A stretch of 64,000 bases of DNA from Desmodus rotundus (taxonomy: Eukaryota > Chordata > Mammalia > Chiroptera > Phyllostomidae). Within the stretch, counting starts at the first letter, position 1; the number at the start of each line of letters is the position of its first letter. The stretch covers positions 95,097,010-95,161,009 of the forward strand of contig NC_071393.1 in the NCBI RefSeq assembly GCF_022682495.2, in the 5' to 3' direction. The notes under the pieces were generated by a model, which did no database searches, was not told the origin of the DNA, and saw nothing but the letters and a program-made list of their open reading frames with translations. A program made the translations under genes and the position numbers. Shown here piece after piece: positions 13,001 to 24,545 of the stretch.

Positions 13001-13155
13001 GTTTTAAAAATATTTTTAACATCTCTGAAATCAGTTAAATCTTATAACTGATGGTGTGTCATAGTGTCATTACCAGTGTTTTTCATTCTTAGCAGGATAT
13101 AAAATAATAATGCATCTTACAATCGATGGCATCTTGGATTTGATGAAATGGGGTC
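13000..13155 (+). repeat. Unclassified interspersed repeat, copy B
   Basis: CATCTCTGAAATCAGTTAAA, TAACTGATGGTGTGTCATAG, AGTGTTTTTCATTCTTAGCA, then CATCTTACAATCGATGGCAT and TTGATGAAAT. It is homologous to copy A at 10.8 kb, in the same orientation. Confidence 0.5.
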
Positions 13156-13405
13156 GTTTCGTTTCTAGTCACAGTCTCTGTTGTGTTTCAGTCTTTGGGG
13201 CAGGTGTAGAGACTCCGGTCCCCACACTGCCAGTGTGGGGTTACCCCATGGGTGCGAGAGGCACCCTCTGTCATCAGACGAGGGAGTTCCCCTCTCCCCT
13301 CCACCAGACTGGAGAATTCCTCTTCCTTGGACTGGAGGTCCCTCCAGGGCAGGGGCTGTGCCTCTCCCAGCAGCTGGTGAGCAACCTTCCCTCCTCCCCG
13401 CGCCG

Positions 13406-13426
13406 CCCCCCCCCCCCCAAAAAAAA
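13406..13426 (+). repeat. Homopolymer runs C13-A8
   Basis: Thirteen C followed by eight A in otherwise GC-rich intronic DNA. Run length may be unreliable. Confidence 0.9.
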
Positions 13427-13544
13427 GGACCGGGCCCTCTCTGTGTCCTGCATCTGCTCGGGCCTGGCACGTGGACCTCCAGCGTCATGGCAACTATTTG
13501 ACTCAGACTCACAGCCATCGGCTGTGGGGCTGTGGGTCCTCCGT

Positions 13545-13564
13545 GGGGGGGGGGGGGGGGGGGG
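13545..13564 (+). repeat. Homopolymer run G20
   Basis: Twenty consecutive G on the plus strand (C on the MEGF11 sense strand). It could form quadruplex DNA, and its length is prone to sequencing error. Confidence 0.9.
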
Positions 13565-13804
13565 CCCTGCTGCTGACTGCCTGGCTTCCTGGAGTTGCCG
13601 GTACCCCTCACCCACCCCCGAGCTATTTCCGCGGGATGCAAATTCATTGTGGTAGCACCAGATCCTGACAAGTTAGGGGAAACCTGGGGGCCTGGGGGGT
13701 AAAAGAGGCAGTGCACTCCTGGGTCCCGGGACAAGCAGAAGTAGCCTCTGGGGCTTGGGTGATCCCTGCCCCAGCACTGCTCCCAGGTGTGAGAACGGAG
13801 TTCC

Positions 13805-13970
13805 CCCGCTCTGACCTCTGCTTCCTCATCATACTGGGGGACGATAAGAACTCAGCCTCACCAGGTTGTCTGAGGATTATAGGAGATAATGTGTGTAAAC
13901 ATTTACAAAGCTCTCCAACGCATGGTAAGGGCTCAGTGAGAAATGCTACTTATTATTATTACTCTTGTAA
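13805..13970 (+). repeat. MIR SINE 3' part
   Basis: TGCTTCCTCATCATACTGGG, AGGTTGTCTGAGGATTATAG, GGTAAGGGCTCAGTGAGAAA, then TTATTATTATT. Confidence 0.75.
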
Positions 13971-14057
13971 ATATTTTTTTTGTAGTTCTCATAACAAAGC
14001 CCATCTGACTTTCTGCCTCAGATCCTGGCTTTAAAAAAGCTCAAAGGAAAGCTCAAC

Positions 14058-14103
14058 GTCCACTCCGTTGTTAACATCCCAAAATGTTAACAACGGAGTG
14101 GAC
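14058..14103. repeat. Perfect 20-bp inverted repeat with 6-bp loop
   Basis: The left arm GTCCACTCCGTTGTTAACAT (14058-14077) is followed by loop CCCAAA. The exact reverse complement of the arm occupies 14084-14103. All 20 pairs match. No transposon ends or direct repeats are obvious around it. It would form a stable hairpin in the pre-mRNA as well as cruciform DNA. Confidence 0.95.
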
Positions 14104-14689
14104 TTAGGGGATGAGAAATGTTTTAATTGTCACATTTCCCCACTTTCCAGGCTTTCTGCAATAATGGGGGGGGGTGGCGAGGGAGGGTAGAAACAAAAGA
14201 TTAAAAACAAATATAGCCCTAGTTTCTTTATTAATTTTGGAGAGTCCTGAGTTGGAAACGATGCTCTCCACAACAGGGCTGGGAGACCTGTGTGTGCGCG
14301 ACCTCGGTTGCCTGTTGTGAGGGTAAGTGGCGAGACCCCAGTGACGCGGGTGCGCCAGCCAGCAAGTGGCTGGGAGAGGGAGCAGGCAGTGCGCTGGGCA
14401 CAAGTCTTGGCACTTCGCACTGGGGTGTCTCTGTCTTCCGTCCTTGCTGCCTTGAGTCCGCAATGGCAGGGAGAGGACATGGTAACTGGAGTCAAGCCTT
14501 CAGGGTCTCCCTCACAGGAAGATGCTACCCGTTCTCAGGTCTCTGAGATGCTGCAGCACAAGGAGGACTCTGGCAGAATGGAGGGGGCAACGGCAGCAAC
14601 AAGGACTACAGCCCCAGGCACCCCATAGAGAGGGGCTTCCAGCTGCTTGGGCCCCAAAGCCTGTCCCCAGGCCCCCAAAGCAGCAGGTA

Positions 14690-14790
14690 TTACCCTCACC
14701 CTCCCTTTGGAGTTGAGGAGCCCAAGACACAGACAGGTGAGATGACTGTTCCAACCTCACAAAGCCAGCAAGCGCCTGAGATGACCCCAC
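14690..14790 (-). repeat. Probable MIR fragment
   Basis: GAGGAGCCCAAGACACAGAC and CAACCTCACAAAGCCAGC resemble a decayed reversed MIR core. Confidence 0.45.
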
Positions 14791-15284
14791 GTCACCCTTC
14801 CTGCAAATCTTATCGCATTTAGCCAGTCTGGGGCCTCGTGAAGGGAAAGAGAGCAGAAAAGAGAGAGAGGAAGAGGAAGAAAGAGGGGATATCTGGAGAA
14901 GAAATGGAAGGTGGAAGACAGGGAGGAAGTGGGGAGGCTGGATGCAGGAGGCAAGGAGGGAAACTGAGTCAGGAGAGGAGGACACAGAGCATTGGAGAGC
15001 TGAAAAATATCACTATCTAAATTGCCGGCCCCTGTTCAGACTCAGAATGGATTTTCCTAGGAGTCCCTGAGCATGGCTCCCCTCAGATGCCTCAGACATC
15101 AGGGGAAGGAACCCCAGCCAGCAGACGCCTCCTGCCTCCTCTTCCCTTCCTCTGGGACATCCCCGCTCCCTCCCGTCCAGCAGGACAGGGCGGAGCCTGG
15201 ACAGCAAGCTTTCTCTGAAGGGCACTTCCCCACCCCGTCATATTTATAAAGTGACTGACTCCACAGCCCGAGAAAAATCATCCG

Positions 15285-15775
15285 GAAATAAAATATTGAC
15301 AACCTAATCCATTTACATAATCAGCCTCTTTTTTTTTCTACTCACAATTTAAATAACTTATTTATTTAGAGATCAAGCAACGACTGCTAATGAATTTTAC
15401 ACAAAGCACACTAATAACAGGGCCTGTGGAACAGAAGGGTAATCACAGCAAGAATTAGTTTTCTACTTAAACATCCTTCCTTTGCAACATATCAATCTAA
15501 TGTCTCTGATATTGCCATTAACAACCAGATACATTGCTCAATTAAATTACAAAATGAGCTGCAAAGCCCTCGTTACATTTCATGTTTAATTTGCACTGGA
15601 TTCTGCCTATCCAGGGAGGCCTGCATTATTACACCCACTCAACTTTAATATGCTCGTGATGATTTGGGGTGGGTTAATGCAGTTGTCACCTACAAAATTC
15701 ATGGAGGCAATTTTACAATGTGTTAAACACCAGGCAGCCCTTTTAGGTGGGAAACTCAAATGTTACCCCGCCCTC
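15285..15775. promoter_or_regulatory. AT-rich non-repetitive block, candidate conserved enhancer
   Basis: About 490 bp of AT-rich sequence matches no repeat I recognise. It is dense in homeodomain-type cores (TAATGAATTT, CAATTAAATTA, TTTAATTTG, TTTAATATG), contrasting with the GC-rich, repeat-laden DNA around it. Stretches of this texture in introns of neural genes are often deeply conserved. I infer a possible enhancer from composition and motif clustering only. Confidence 0.35.
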
Positions 15776-15916
15776 CTATTGAATTCTTCTTTGTAGCTTG
15801 ATTGGCAAAGCTTGCTGGAGGGCCTGGAGGCTCTGGGGATTTCTCTCTAGGCCCCACCAGGAAGAAGGGATAGGATTACTTTTCCATTTGGGACATTCTG
15901 GCACTGAAGGGTTCCG

Positions 15917-18440
15917 GTCAGGATGGAGGCATAGGCAGACATGGCTCACTTCTTCACACAACCACATCAAAATTACAACTAAAATATAGAACAACCATCA
16001 CTCAGAACCATCAGAAATCGAGTTGAATGGAAGTCTGACAACTACGGAATTAAAGAAATCGCATCCATCCAGACTGGTGGGAGGGGCGCAGATGTGGAAC
16101 GGGCAGGTCCCTCACCCACGTGTCGTAGATAAAAATTTGGGAGATATCTTGGGATCTCCAGGTCCCCCAGCCCAGGATTCCAGTGCCAGGAAGATAAGTC
16201 CCCATAACTTCTAGCTGCAAAAACCAGTGGGGATTGAGTTGGTAGAAGAAACTGCTGGAGTCCCAAGCAGTTCCTCTTAAAGAACTGACACAGGGACTCA
16301 CACGATACTCATAGACTCACTCCCTCTGAGCTCCAGCACCAGGGTAGCAGCTTGAATGACACCAGTGGCACACAGGGAGAAACTGAAGTGTCTGGCATCA
16401 AGGTCAGCAGAGGCCATTGTCCCTTTTCTAAACCCTCCCTCCACAGAGCTGGCAAGCTGGTGCCATATCCTAGACTCTATCGACCTGGATAACACTGTTT
16501 GACCCACGTTGGAGATCCCCAGAGACCCTGCCCTACCCAACTTTCAGGCCCACCTAAGCTGCTTTTCCATATGAATGGCTGGTCTTGGCTCATGCTGCAA
16601 ACTTCCTAAATCCTCTCAAACAAGCAACAGCTGGCCTCAGTGAGCCCCAGGCCCAGCACTAGCATCAGCCCTCCTAGATTCACAGCTTGGCTTCACCTGG
16701 GAATCTCCAAGCCCAGCACAAGTAGCAGCCATCTCAGACTGCTTTCTAGCTCAGGCAGGGTGACCCTGGGAAAAACACAGGTGGGGGCCAACCTTGGCTT
16801 GCACTACCTGGGAAACTCCAGGGCCAGCACACCCAGTGGACAGCTATAGACCATGTCAAAGCAACACCACCCTGCCCCTGCACCGCTGATCCTCTACGGA
16901 GGGCAGAGGATGGTGGTCAGTGGTCACACCCAGTCCTTGCAGCTGACCAGCCTGGGTAAATCCCTCCCATTAACCTACTAAAAGCAACCAAGGCTCAACT
17001 ACAAGAGGAGGGTGTACTCAGCCCACATGAAGGGCACTCCTCAATTACCCAGCTTGGGTGAGAGGGGAGGCTGTGCCACTGAACCCTACAGGACACCTAC
17101 TACATTAGGCCACACTATCAAGACATGGAGTCAAAGCAGCTCTACCTCATACATAGAGACAAACACAGGGAGGCTGTCAAAATGAGAAGACAAAGAAACA
17201 TGGTTCAAATGAAAGAAAAAAATCAAAAAACTCCAGAAAAAGAGCTAAACAAAATGGAGATAAAGCAATTTATTAGATGCAGAGTTCAAAACACTGTTAT
17301 AAGGATGCTCAAGGAACTTAGTGAGGACTCAGCAGCATAAAAAAGATCCAGTCAGAAATAAAGGACAAAGTAATTGAAATAAAGAATAATATATAGGAAA
17401 ACAACAGTAAAGTGGATGAAGAGAATCAAATCAATGGTTTGGAACATAAGGAAGCAAAAAACAACCAATCAGAACGAGAAGAATAAAAGAGAATCCAAAA
17501 AAGCAAGGATAGTGTAAACAGCTTGAGGGACAACTTTAAGCAATCCAACATTTGCATTATAGGGGCGCCAGAAGGAGAAGAAAAAAAGCAAGAAATTGGA
17601 AGTCTATTTGAAAAAATAATGAAAGAACACTTCCCTAATTTGGTGAAGGAAATGGACATGCAAGTCTGGGAAGCACAGAGAGTCCCAAACAAGATGGAAG
17701 CAAAGAGGACCACCCCAAGACACATGGTAATTAAAACGCCAAAGGTTAAGGATAGAGAATCTAAAAAGCAGCAAGAGAAAAGCAGTTACCTACAGGGGAG
17801 TTCCCATAAGGCCGTCAGCTGATTTCTCAAAAGAAACTTTGCAGGCTAGAAGGGTTTGGCAAGAAATATTCAAAGTCATGAAAAGCAGGGACCTGCAGCC
17901 AAGATTGCTCCACCCAGCAAAGCCATCATTTAGAAACAAAGGGCAGATAAAGAGCTTCCCAGACAAGACAAAAACTAAAGCAGTTCATCATCACCAAACC
18001 GTTATTATATGAAATGTTAAAGGGACTCATTTAAGAAAATGAAGATCAAAACTGTGAACAATAAAATGGCAAAAAATACATATCTATTAACAATTGAATC
18101 TAAAAAACAAACTAAGCAAACAAGAACAGAGACAGAATCATGGATACAGAGAGTATTTTGATGGTTGCCAGATGGGAGGGGTGTGTAGGGGAATGGGTGA
18201 AGAGGTGAGGGGATTAAGAAGTACAAATAGGTAGTTACAGAATAGCCATGGGGATGTGAAGTACAGCACAGGAAATGGAGTAGCCATAGAACTTACATGC
18301 ATGACCCATGGACATGAACAATGGTGTGGGGACTGCCTGAGGGAGTGGGGTGTGCTGGGTGGAGGGAGGCAAAGGGTGGAAAGTCAGGACAACTGTAATA
18401 GCACAATCAATAAAATATCATTTAAAAATAAAATAAACAG
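15917..18440 (+). mobile_element. HAL1-like (half-L1) element: L1 5' region, ORF1 remnant, 3' tail, no ORF2
   Basis: About 1.2 kb of L1-type 5' sequence begins near GGTCAGGATGGAGGCATAGG. An ORF1p remnant follows at about 17125-18015. It shows the RNA-binding-domain phrases ICIIGAPEGEE and FPNLVKEMDMQVWEAQRVPN, then the C-terminal domain SRDLQPRLLHPAKPSF. A stop near 17338 and a frame shift near 17815 break it. Directly after ORF1 comes a 3' region with GATTAAGAAGTACAAATAGG, ending in an AATAAA-type A-rich tail near 18440. No reverse-transcriptase sequence lies between. This organisation defines HAL1 elements. An L1 with a large internal deletion is the alternative. It lies opposite to MEGF11. 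Confidence 0.7.
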
Positions 18441-19892
18441 ACGTTTAAGAAAGAAAACAGAAAAAATCAAGAGTTCCAGTGAGGTGGGGTCTCCTGGTGT
18501 TGAATCCAGCCAGTTGGAGCCCCAGGCCTGCTCCTCTCCAACAAATGGGCTGTATTCCCTCTCACGTGGCAGTGGCCTGCAACAAAGGGCTCCTGTCCTG
18601 GTTCTGGGGTCTTCCATCCCCTGTCACTCCTGACTCATCCTGAGTGTTTCCTTACTGGACGGGACGGTGAGGAGGGGAAGGTGGGCTCAGCGCTTCAGTC
18701 CTTCCTCCCCTACTTCCCCTAGAGACTCGGTCTCTGTGGCAGAGATCAGGGAGGGATGGGTCCCCAGCTGCTGCACCCTGTGGTCTGTAGTTCATACACC
18801 CCAAACTCACAGACATGAATCCTGGCTCACAAAGAAATCAGATCTGGCTTGAAGATCTCAGGCCAGGGGAAAGCAACCCCATGGCTAACAGTGGAAAAGC
18901 TCTTTCCTGGACATCAATAAGGATGTTGGGCAGACTCCAGTGTGAGTTGGAGGAGTCCAGTTATGTCAGTCAGAGGCAGGAGGGCTCATTTGTTGATTCA
19001 GCACCAATCTTGGTTTCCTAATGTTACCTGGACAGGGGAGGCAGAGGAATGGCAAACAAACGTTCCTCTCACCCCACCTTGCCTGGGCAGAGTAACCAAA
19101 TCCAGGGCCAGAGATGAGTCATGGATCCCACAGAACCAGGCATGGGTGTGAGAGCCTCCTCTAGACTGCTCCTCTCTCTGCTCACAAAGGAAAACGTGGT
19201 TCACAGTGCGAGGGGGGAGGCTTGGCCCCGGTCTTGTGGGTAAATGTCCTCTTTCTGCTCTGAGTCCATTTGCCACCGGACACACTGGTTGTTGTTTCTC
19301 ATTCTCCCACAGCACCTACCCTATCATCACGGCACCCTTCCTATGATGGCAAATGTGCTCACACGGTTATTACTTAGTTACGTGTTTCGTGGGGTATCCA
19401 CTCTGCAAGGCTGGTTTGATCTCAGGACATTGGTGTCCTTGTTCAGTCTGCGGCCGTCAGGCGCTGCAAACTGATGTCAGTATCCACTGAGTGGAGCTCA
19501 CATTAGGAATAAAAATCCACTTCTAGAAGAAATGGTGCAAAATGTGTGAACTGAGTTGGCACTCTTGGCTTCTTTGGATTCAGGTGCCATTGCCTCTGTG
19601 TTAGGAGCGCAGAAAGTAGAGTGGATGGTAGGTGCTCACCTGTCTCCCTAGGTGAGTCAATGCAAGTTCAGGTCACAGGGTTGGGGGCAGGGATACACTC
19701 AGCAGTCCAGGGGTGAGGAAGGACGAGTTGATGAATCTCCCTGGCAGGACTCAGAATGCTTTCTGAGAAAGGAGTGGGAGAGGAGAACTGGCCGGAGAAT
19801 GCTGTGGGCCAGTAAACCTCCGCTGTTCTCTGCGAGGCGGCTGTGCAAATGAGCAGTATGAACAGCAAGGACAATAGTTAACATCATCCTTA

Positions 19893-20096
<204 letters not shown>

Positions 20097-20224
20097 CTAG
20101 ACGTGGCACAGCTGCTCCGGCCTAAGGGACCACTCCGTTCCCTCAGTGGGACTTTCTCCCCAATCACAGAGGCCTAGAAAGTCACACATTATGACTCCAA
20201 TGCCCCACTTTAGAGATGGGGAGA

Positions 20225-20425
20225 CTAAGGCCAGCTTGTTTATCCAATTATTCAGGACACATTTTATAGAGTGCCTATTGTATTCCAGGCACTCTATTGG
20301 GCACTGAGGGTATAAAAATGTAAGTAAGACTCTATTCCTGCCCTCCCAGTCTATTAAGGAGGCAAGAAAACAGATAATTTAAGCACCAGGTGCTAAGTGC
20401 CCTCACACGGGTGTACAACAGGGCT
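20225..20425 (-). repeat. L2-type fragment, antisense
   Basis: GAGTGCCTATTGTATTCCAG GCACTCTATTGGGCACTGAG and CAGATAATTTAAGCACCAGG fit antisense L2 text. Confidence 0.5.
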
Positions 20426-21822
20426 GAGGAAAAGCAGAGACTGTGCTTGACCATGATGGTCTGGAAACATACATTTATCTCCGCTTCTTTCGCAAACCCA
20501 GCTAACATGTGAGTAAAGGGGAGGGGTACAAAACTGCAAGGAAAAAGGAATAGGAGAGGGGACCACAGGGGTCAGAGATGTGGAACTGTGAGGTTTCTGC
20601 TTTCTCAGCAATGCTAAGTGCCTGCAAAGGGAGCGTGGGAAGACATCAGGTTGCCTTGTAACCTCAGAAAAGCTCAGAAATCAGAGACACCAGGAACCTT
20701 GGACAGCCAAGGTGCAGATGAAATGGAGAACTATTTGAAAACGTATCACACAGGGAATGAGATTCGATTTTTGCCCTCTTTTTACATAGCCGGGTCGGTT
20801 TCCCAAGACCGGCAGTTTGCTTTTAGAGAGGTCGACCCACATAGGGTTTGGACACGGGGCACCCAGCTGAGGGTGGGCGGTCCATGAGAAATGGAGGTCC
20901 TGCAGAACTCTGCCCGCTCAATGACCAGACCCTCTGCTCTCTTCCCCATGCAGCTCCTAGATGCAGATTCCTGGGCTACACTCCCTGGGGCAGCATTCTG
21001 GAGGATTCCTTTCTGGGGACACCGACAGCTCAAGAGGAAAGACCTATAGATACTGATATTTGAGGATCCCATCAGTCAACAAACCTACCCCTAGGCTTCC
21101 AACCAGCTTTTCTGAGGCTTATGGTAAAATATGAACAGGTGGCCAAGGAGCACCAGATATCTGAAATGAGACTCTAACAGGAAAAAAGATTCTAACATGA
21201 AGGAGACTTGTTAGAAGACTTCTAACAAGAAGGCTCGAACATGGCAGAAGAACAAAGCAGACAGATAGATGAGAGAACAATGCAGGGCGCAAAGAAAACG
21301 GAAGAAAAAGCCTCTGTTATGGTGAAAGTGAATACCCTCATGCAGTTATATGAAGACATTTGTACCCATGAAAACACAGAGGGCTAAAATAGGCTATCCA
21401 AAGAACAGTAAAGAGTTCTTAACAAGTGAAAATAGGATGACAGAACTTTTTAAAAACTGCAATATAAGAGCTGGAAGATAAAGGTAAGGAAATCTCCTAC
21501 AAAGCAGAAGGGGGAGTGGGGACAGAGGGAGAGACAGAGAATGAGAATATAGTAAAATTCCAGGATCAGTCCAGGAGTTCTGACACGTAGTTAACAGGGG
21601 TTCCAGACAACAGAACCGAAAAGTGGAGGTAAGTGGATTAAATGGGAAATATAAAACAAGAAAATTTCCCAGAAGAGAAGGATGGAAAGCATTGATTTCT
21701 GAATTCAAAGTGCCTGTGGAGTATCCAACACAAAAAGTGGAAGGAGATTGACGTTAGGCCCGTCATTGTAAAATTTCACATTTCTATGGATAAAGTCACA
21801 TACCAAAGAGCAGAAATCAATT

Positions 21823-22026
21823 GCCCTGCCTGGTGTGGCTCAGTGGATTGAGCACCAGCCTGAGAACCAAAGGGTTGCTGGTTGGATTTCCACTCAGGGC
21901 ACATGCCTGGGTTACAGGCCAGGTCCCCAGTAGGGGGTGCTCGGGAGGCAACCACACATTGACGTTTCTTTCCCTTTCTCCCTCCCTTCCCCTCTCTAAA
22001 AATAAATAAAATCTAAAAAAAAAAAA
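21823..22026 (+). mobile_element. Ves SINE, full length
   Basis: The tRNA-like head GCCTGGTGTGGCTCAGTGG contains a pol III A-box-like TGGCTCAGTGG. A B-box-like GGTTGGATTTCC follows, then CACATGCCTGGGTTACAGGC, a pyrimidine tract and an A-rich end. It is inserted in an old HAL1/L1 fragment. Target duplication is not clear. Confidence 0.92.
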
Positions 22027-22633
22027 GCATATTAGACTTCTTAACTAGAAACTAGGAGACAATGAAACAATGCCTTAAAAATTTGGAGGAAAATAATTTC
22101 CAACCTAGAATTCTACACCCAGCTAAATTAACACTCAGATGGGGGATTCAGTGAAGACATTTTCAGATTTGTACAGTTTAAAAAAATTAAATTTCCACGA
22201 ACACTTTCTCTGGAAATTATTGGAGGCCTTTTTTTCCCCCCATGAAAAGGAATTATCCAAGAAAAAGAAAGACTTGGGCGGCTGGAAATAGGGCCTCCCA
22301 CAGAAGAGGTGAAAGGGGCTACAGGAGGGCGGGGGCGGGGAGCCCTTGCACAGCAGCCGAGGGGCAGGACCCGCTCGCGGGTGCCGGGTGTGCGGCCTCC
22401 AGAGCAAGGTGGAAACCAAAGCCACGTCAAGAGGTTGCTGATGTGTCTGACTTTATGGAGAGCATTTCAGAGTCCTGCAGGGAGTTGTAGGGATAAATTA
22501 GTAACAGTACCTATGTGCTCATAGGTACCTAAACATTAAAAGTGATTTGATCAAAAATTGTAGTAAAACAATTCCCTCAGTTTCCTTCTGAAAGGAAAAC
22601 AATTTCCTTTGAGAGGGTGGGAGAAAGGTTGCT

Positions 22634-22665
22634 TGTGTGTGTGCGTGTGTGCGTGTGTGTGTGTG
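22634..22665 (+). repeat. GT-rich microsatellite
   Basis: GT repeats interrupted twice by CGT units. Confidence 0.9.
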
Positions 22666-23764
22666 GTTAGAGCCGAATTTTATTCTGCATTAGGAGGAAA
22701 TCAATAGATTCGATAAATGTCTACATTGGAAAAAGGAAATGGCAGTAAAGCATGCTATAAAGAAATATGGAGGAAAATACCAGAAGAAACTAAGAAACTG
22801 GAATGAGGTTGCCTTTTGGGAATGGGATTTATGAGTGGTGCAGGGGATGAATTTCCCCTCCTTCTAGTATTAGCCTTGTGGTATTAGATAACTTTTAAAA
22901 TTATAATATGAATCTTAGATCTTTATCAAACAGAAATTATAACCTGTTCTTGTCTCTTGCTGCCCTTCCAGCCTCTCTCCACAAGGGATAGTTGTAGCTC
23001 TTATGGAGATCAAGTATTCTCCCGCAATTAATTAATCAATTAGTTCAACACACAATTATTAAGCACCAATAATTGCCAAGCCCAAGGAAGCTAGTTTAGT
23101 CAGGAAAATCTGCTGACCAGAAACATCTTTCAATATCATCCAATTTACTTGTAATGAATTAAGTGGGAGGCCTTTCAGCTCCACACATAAGTCAGACAGT
23201 GAGGATCTGGGGGGGGGGCGGTGCTGGAAAGGGGAGGGGAGGGACGGTGAGATGAGCGTGTGTGCAAGGAGAGCGGTGGGGGAAAGCTGCTCAGAGGAGA
23301 GGTCCCTCTTCCCCTGGAGCTGGTGCCCCAGGCGTCGCAGGGGCCTGCATTCTCACTGCACCCCACAAGCTTAGGGATTCTTCCAGGGAGAGAGGAGTCT
23401 TTCTGGCCACGCTCTGAGTCAGTCCTCTGCAGTCCTGGGTGGACAAGGATGCTCTGACCCTAAAAAAACATTTTGAGCATTCTTGGGGGGCTGTGCTTAT
23501 ATCTCCTACCTCCCCATCATGGAGCACTGTGGGACCCTCATGTGCTTACACACACATACCCACATGACCAAGCCCCTCGAGACGACCAGTAGGAAAGTTG
23601 GGTGCACAGAATGCTTCCTTCCAACATTTCCTAGGGAAATCAGTTGTTCTTGAGACTTCTTGGTACTCCCCAACTGCAGGCAATCTCTAAACCCCTAGGT
23701 TCTTCCTCGGGCTTGAGCTCCTGGGGCCTTAACGAATTTAATACCTTGAAAGGCCTGCTGTCTG

Positions 23765-23965
23765 GTGTGGTAGAAAGAACACTGGACTCAAAGTCAGGAA
23801 TTGGGTTCAAATCTTAGTTCTCCTCTTCTCAGACAGCTGAGCTAAGACAAGTTGTATGATTGTGCTGAGTCTCAGTTTCCTTGCCTGTGAAATGGGAGTG
23901 GTAACCCTGGGTCGCCCAGGTGTTTGTAAAGATTAAGTAAGATTAGCTATGTGAAGGGATGGTGT
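23765..23965 (+). repeat. MIR SINE, near full length
   Basis: GTGTGGTAGAAAGAACACTG, GGGTTCAAATCTTAGTTCTC and TCTCAGTTTCCTTGCCTGTG AAATGGGAGT, in order. Confidence 0.85.
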
Positions 23966-24174
23966 CTTAAAGAGCAGGCCTTTAATTAATATTAATTCCA
24001 CCGAAGCAGACATCTGAAGAGGCGGCATGTGGTAGGAGCCCAGTACAACCCGGGACCGAGAAGAGTGGAAGTGAACCACATAACCAGCCAGTGACTGCTG
24101 GTAAGAAGAACAGCCTTTTGGGGAGAGAGCAGGCAGGAAAGTGTCAGCTTAAAGAGGGCTGGGGCCTTATGGTT

Positions 24175-24545
24175 TCTCTCCTGCTTTTATGAGCTTAACT
24201 GTGTTTCCCTAAGTTCCTATATCCTAACTCCCAGCACCTCAGAGTGTGACTGTATTTGGAGACAGGGACTTTATAGAGGTAATAAAGTTAAAATGAGGTC
24301 ATTAGGGTTGGTCCTAATCCAGTATGACTGATGTCCTCATAAAACGAGATTAGGACACAGACAGGGACAGAGGGAAGTCCCTGTGAAGACAGCCACCTAC
24401 AAGCCAAGGAGAGAAGCATCGGAAGGAACCCACCCTGCCAACACCTTGGTCTCAGACCTCTGGCCTCCACAACTGTGAGGAAGTCAATTTCTGTTGTTTA
24501 GGCAGTTCCGTCTGTGCTGCTTTGTCCTAACAGCCCTAACACGTC
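24175..24545 (+). mobile_element. MLT1-type solitary LTR (ERVL-MaLR)
   Basis: GTGACTGTATTTGGAGACAG, AAAATGAGGTCATTAGGGTT, CTACAAGCCAAGGAGAGAAG and CCTCCACAACTGTGAGGAAG follow the order of an old MaLR LTR, ending near TTCTGTTGTTTAGGC. There is no internal coding sequence, so this is a relic of an ancient retroviral-like element. Confidence 0.75.

Larger units (their letters stand above)
21090..22910 (+). repeat. Ancient HAL1/L1M ORF1-region fragment, interrupted by Ves
   Basis: AAGAAAATTTCCCAGAAGAG, AGTATCCAACACAAAAAGTG and ATTGTAAAATTTCACATTTC lead into the Ves. Beyond it, ACTAGGAGACAATGAAACAA TGCC and TCCAACCTAGAATTCTACAC CCAGC continue the same ORF1 text. Frames are broken throughout. The part after 22200, including a GC-rich patch at 22.3 kb, is less certain. 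Confidence 0.6.

Noticed and set aside
13110..13734. Overlapping long frames on both strands around the C13 and G20 runs
   Set aside because: Homopolymer-driven proline and glycine runs; frames are open on both strands because of GC content.
15285..15775. Possible small gene in the AT-rich block
   Set aside because: No open frame of note, no splice-site pairs and no RNA-gene structure; kept only as a candidate regulatory block.
17125..17822. ORF1-like proteins in the 17-kb region as host genes
   Set aside because: These are L1 ORF1p remnants broken by a stop and a frame shift inside a HAL1-like element.
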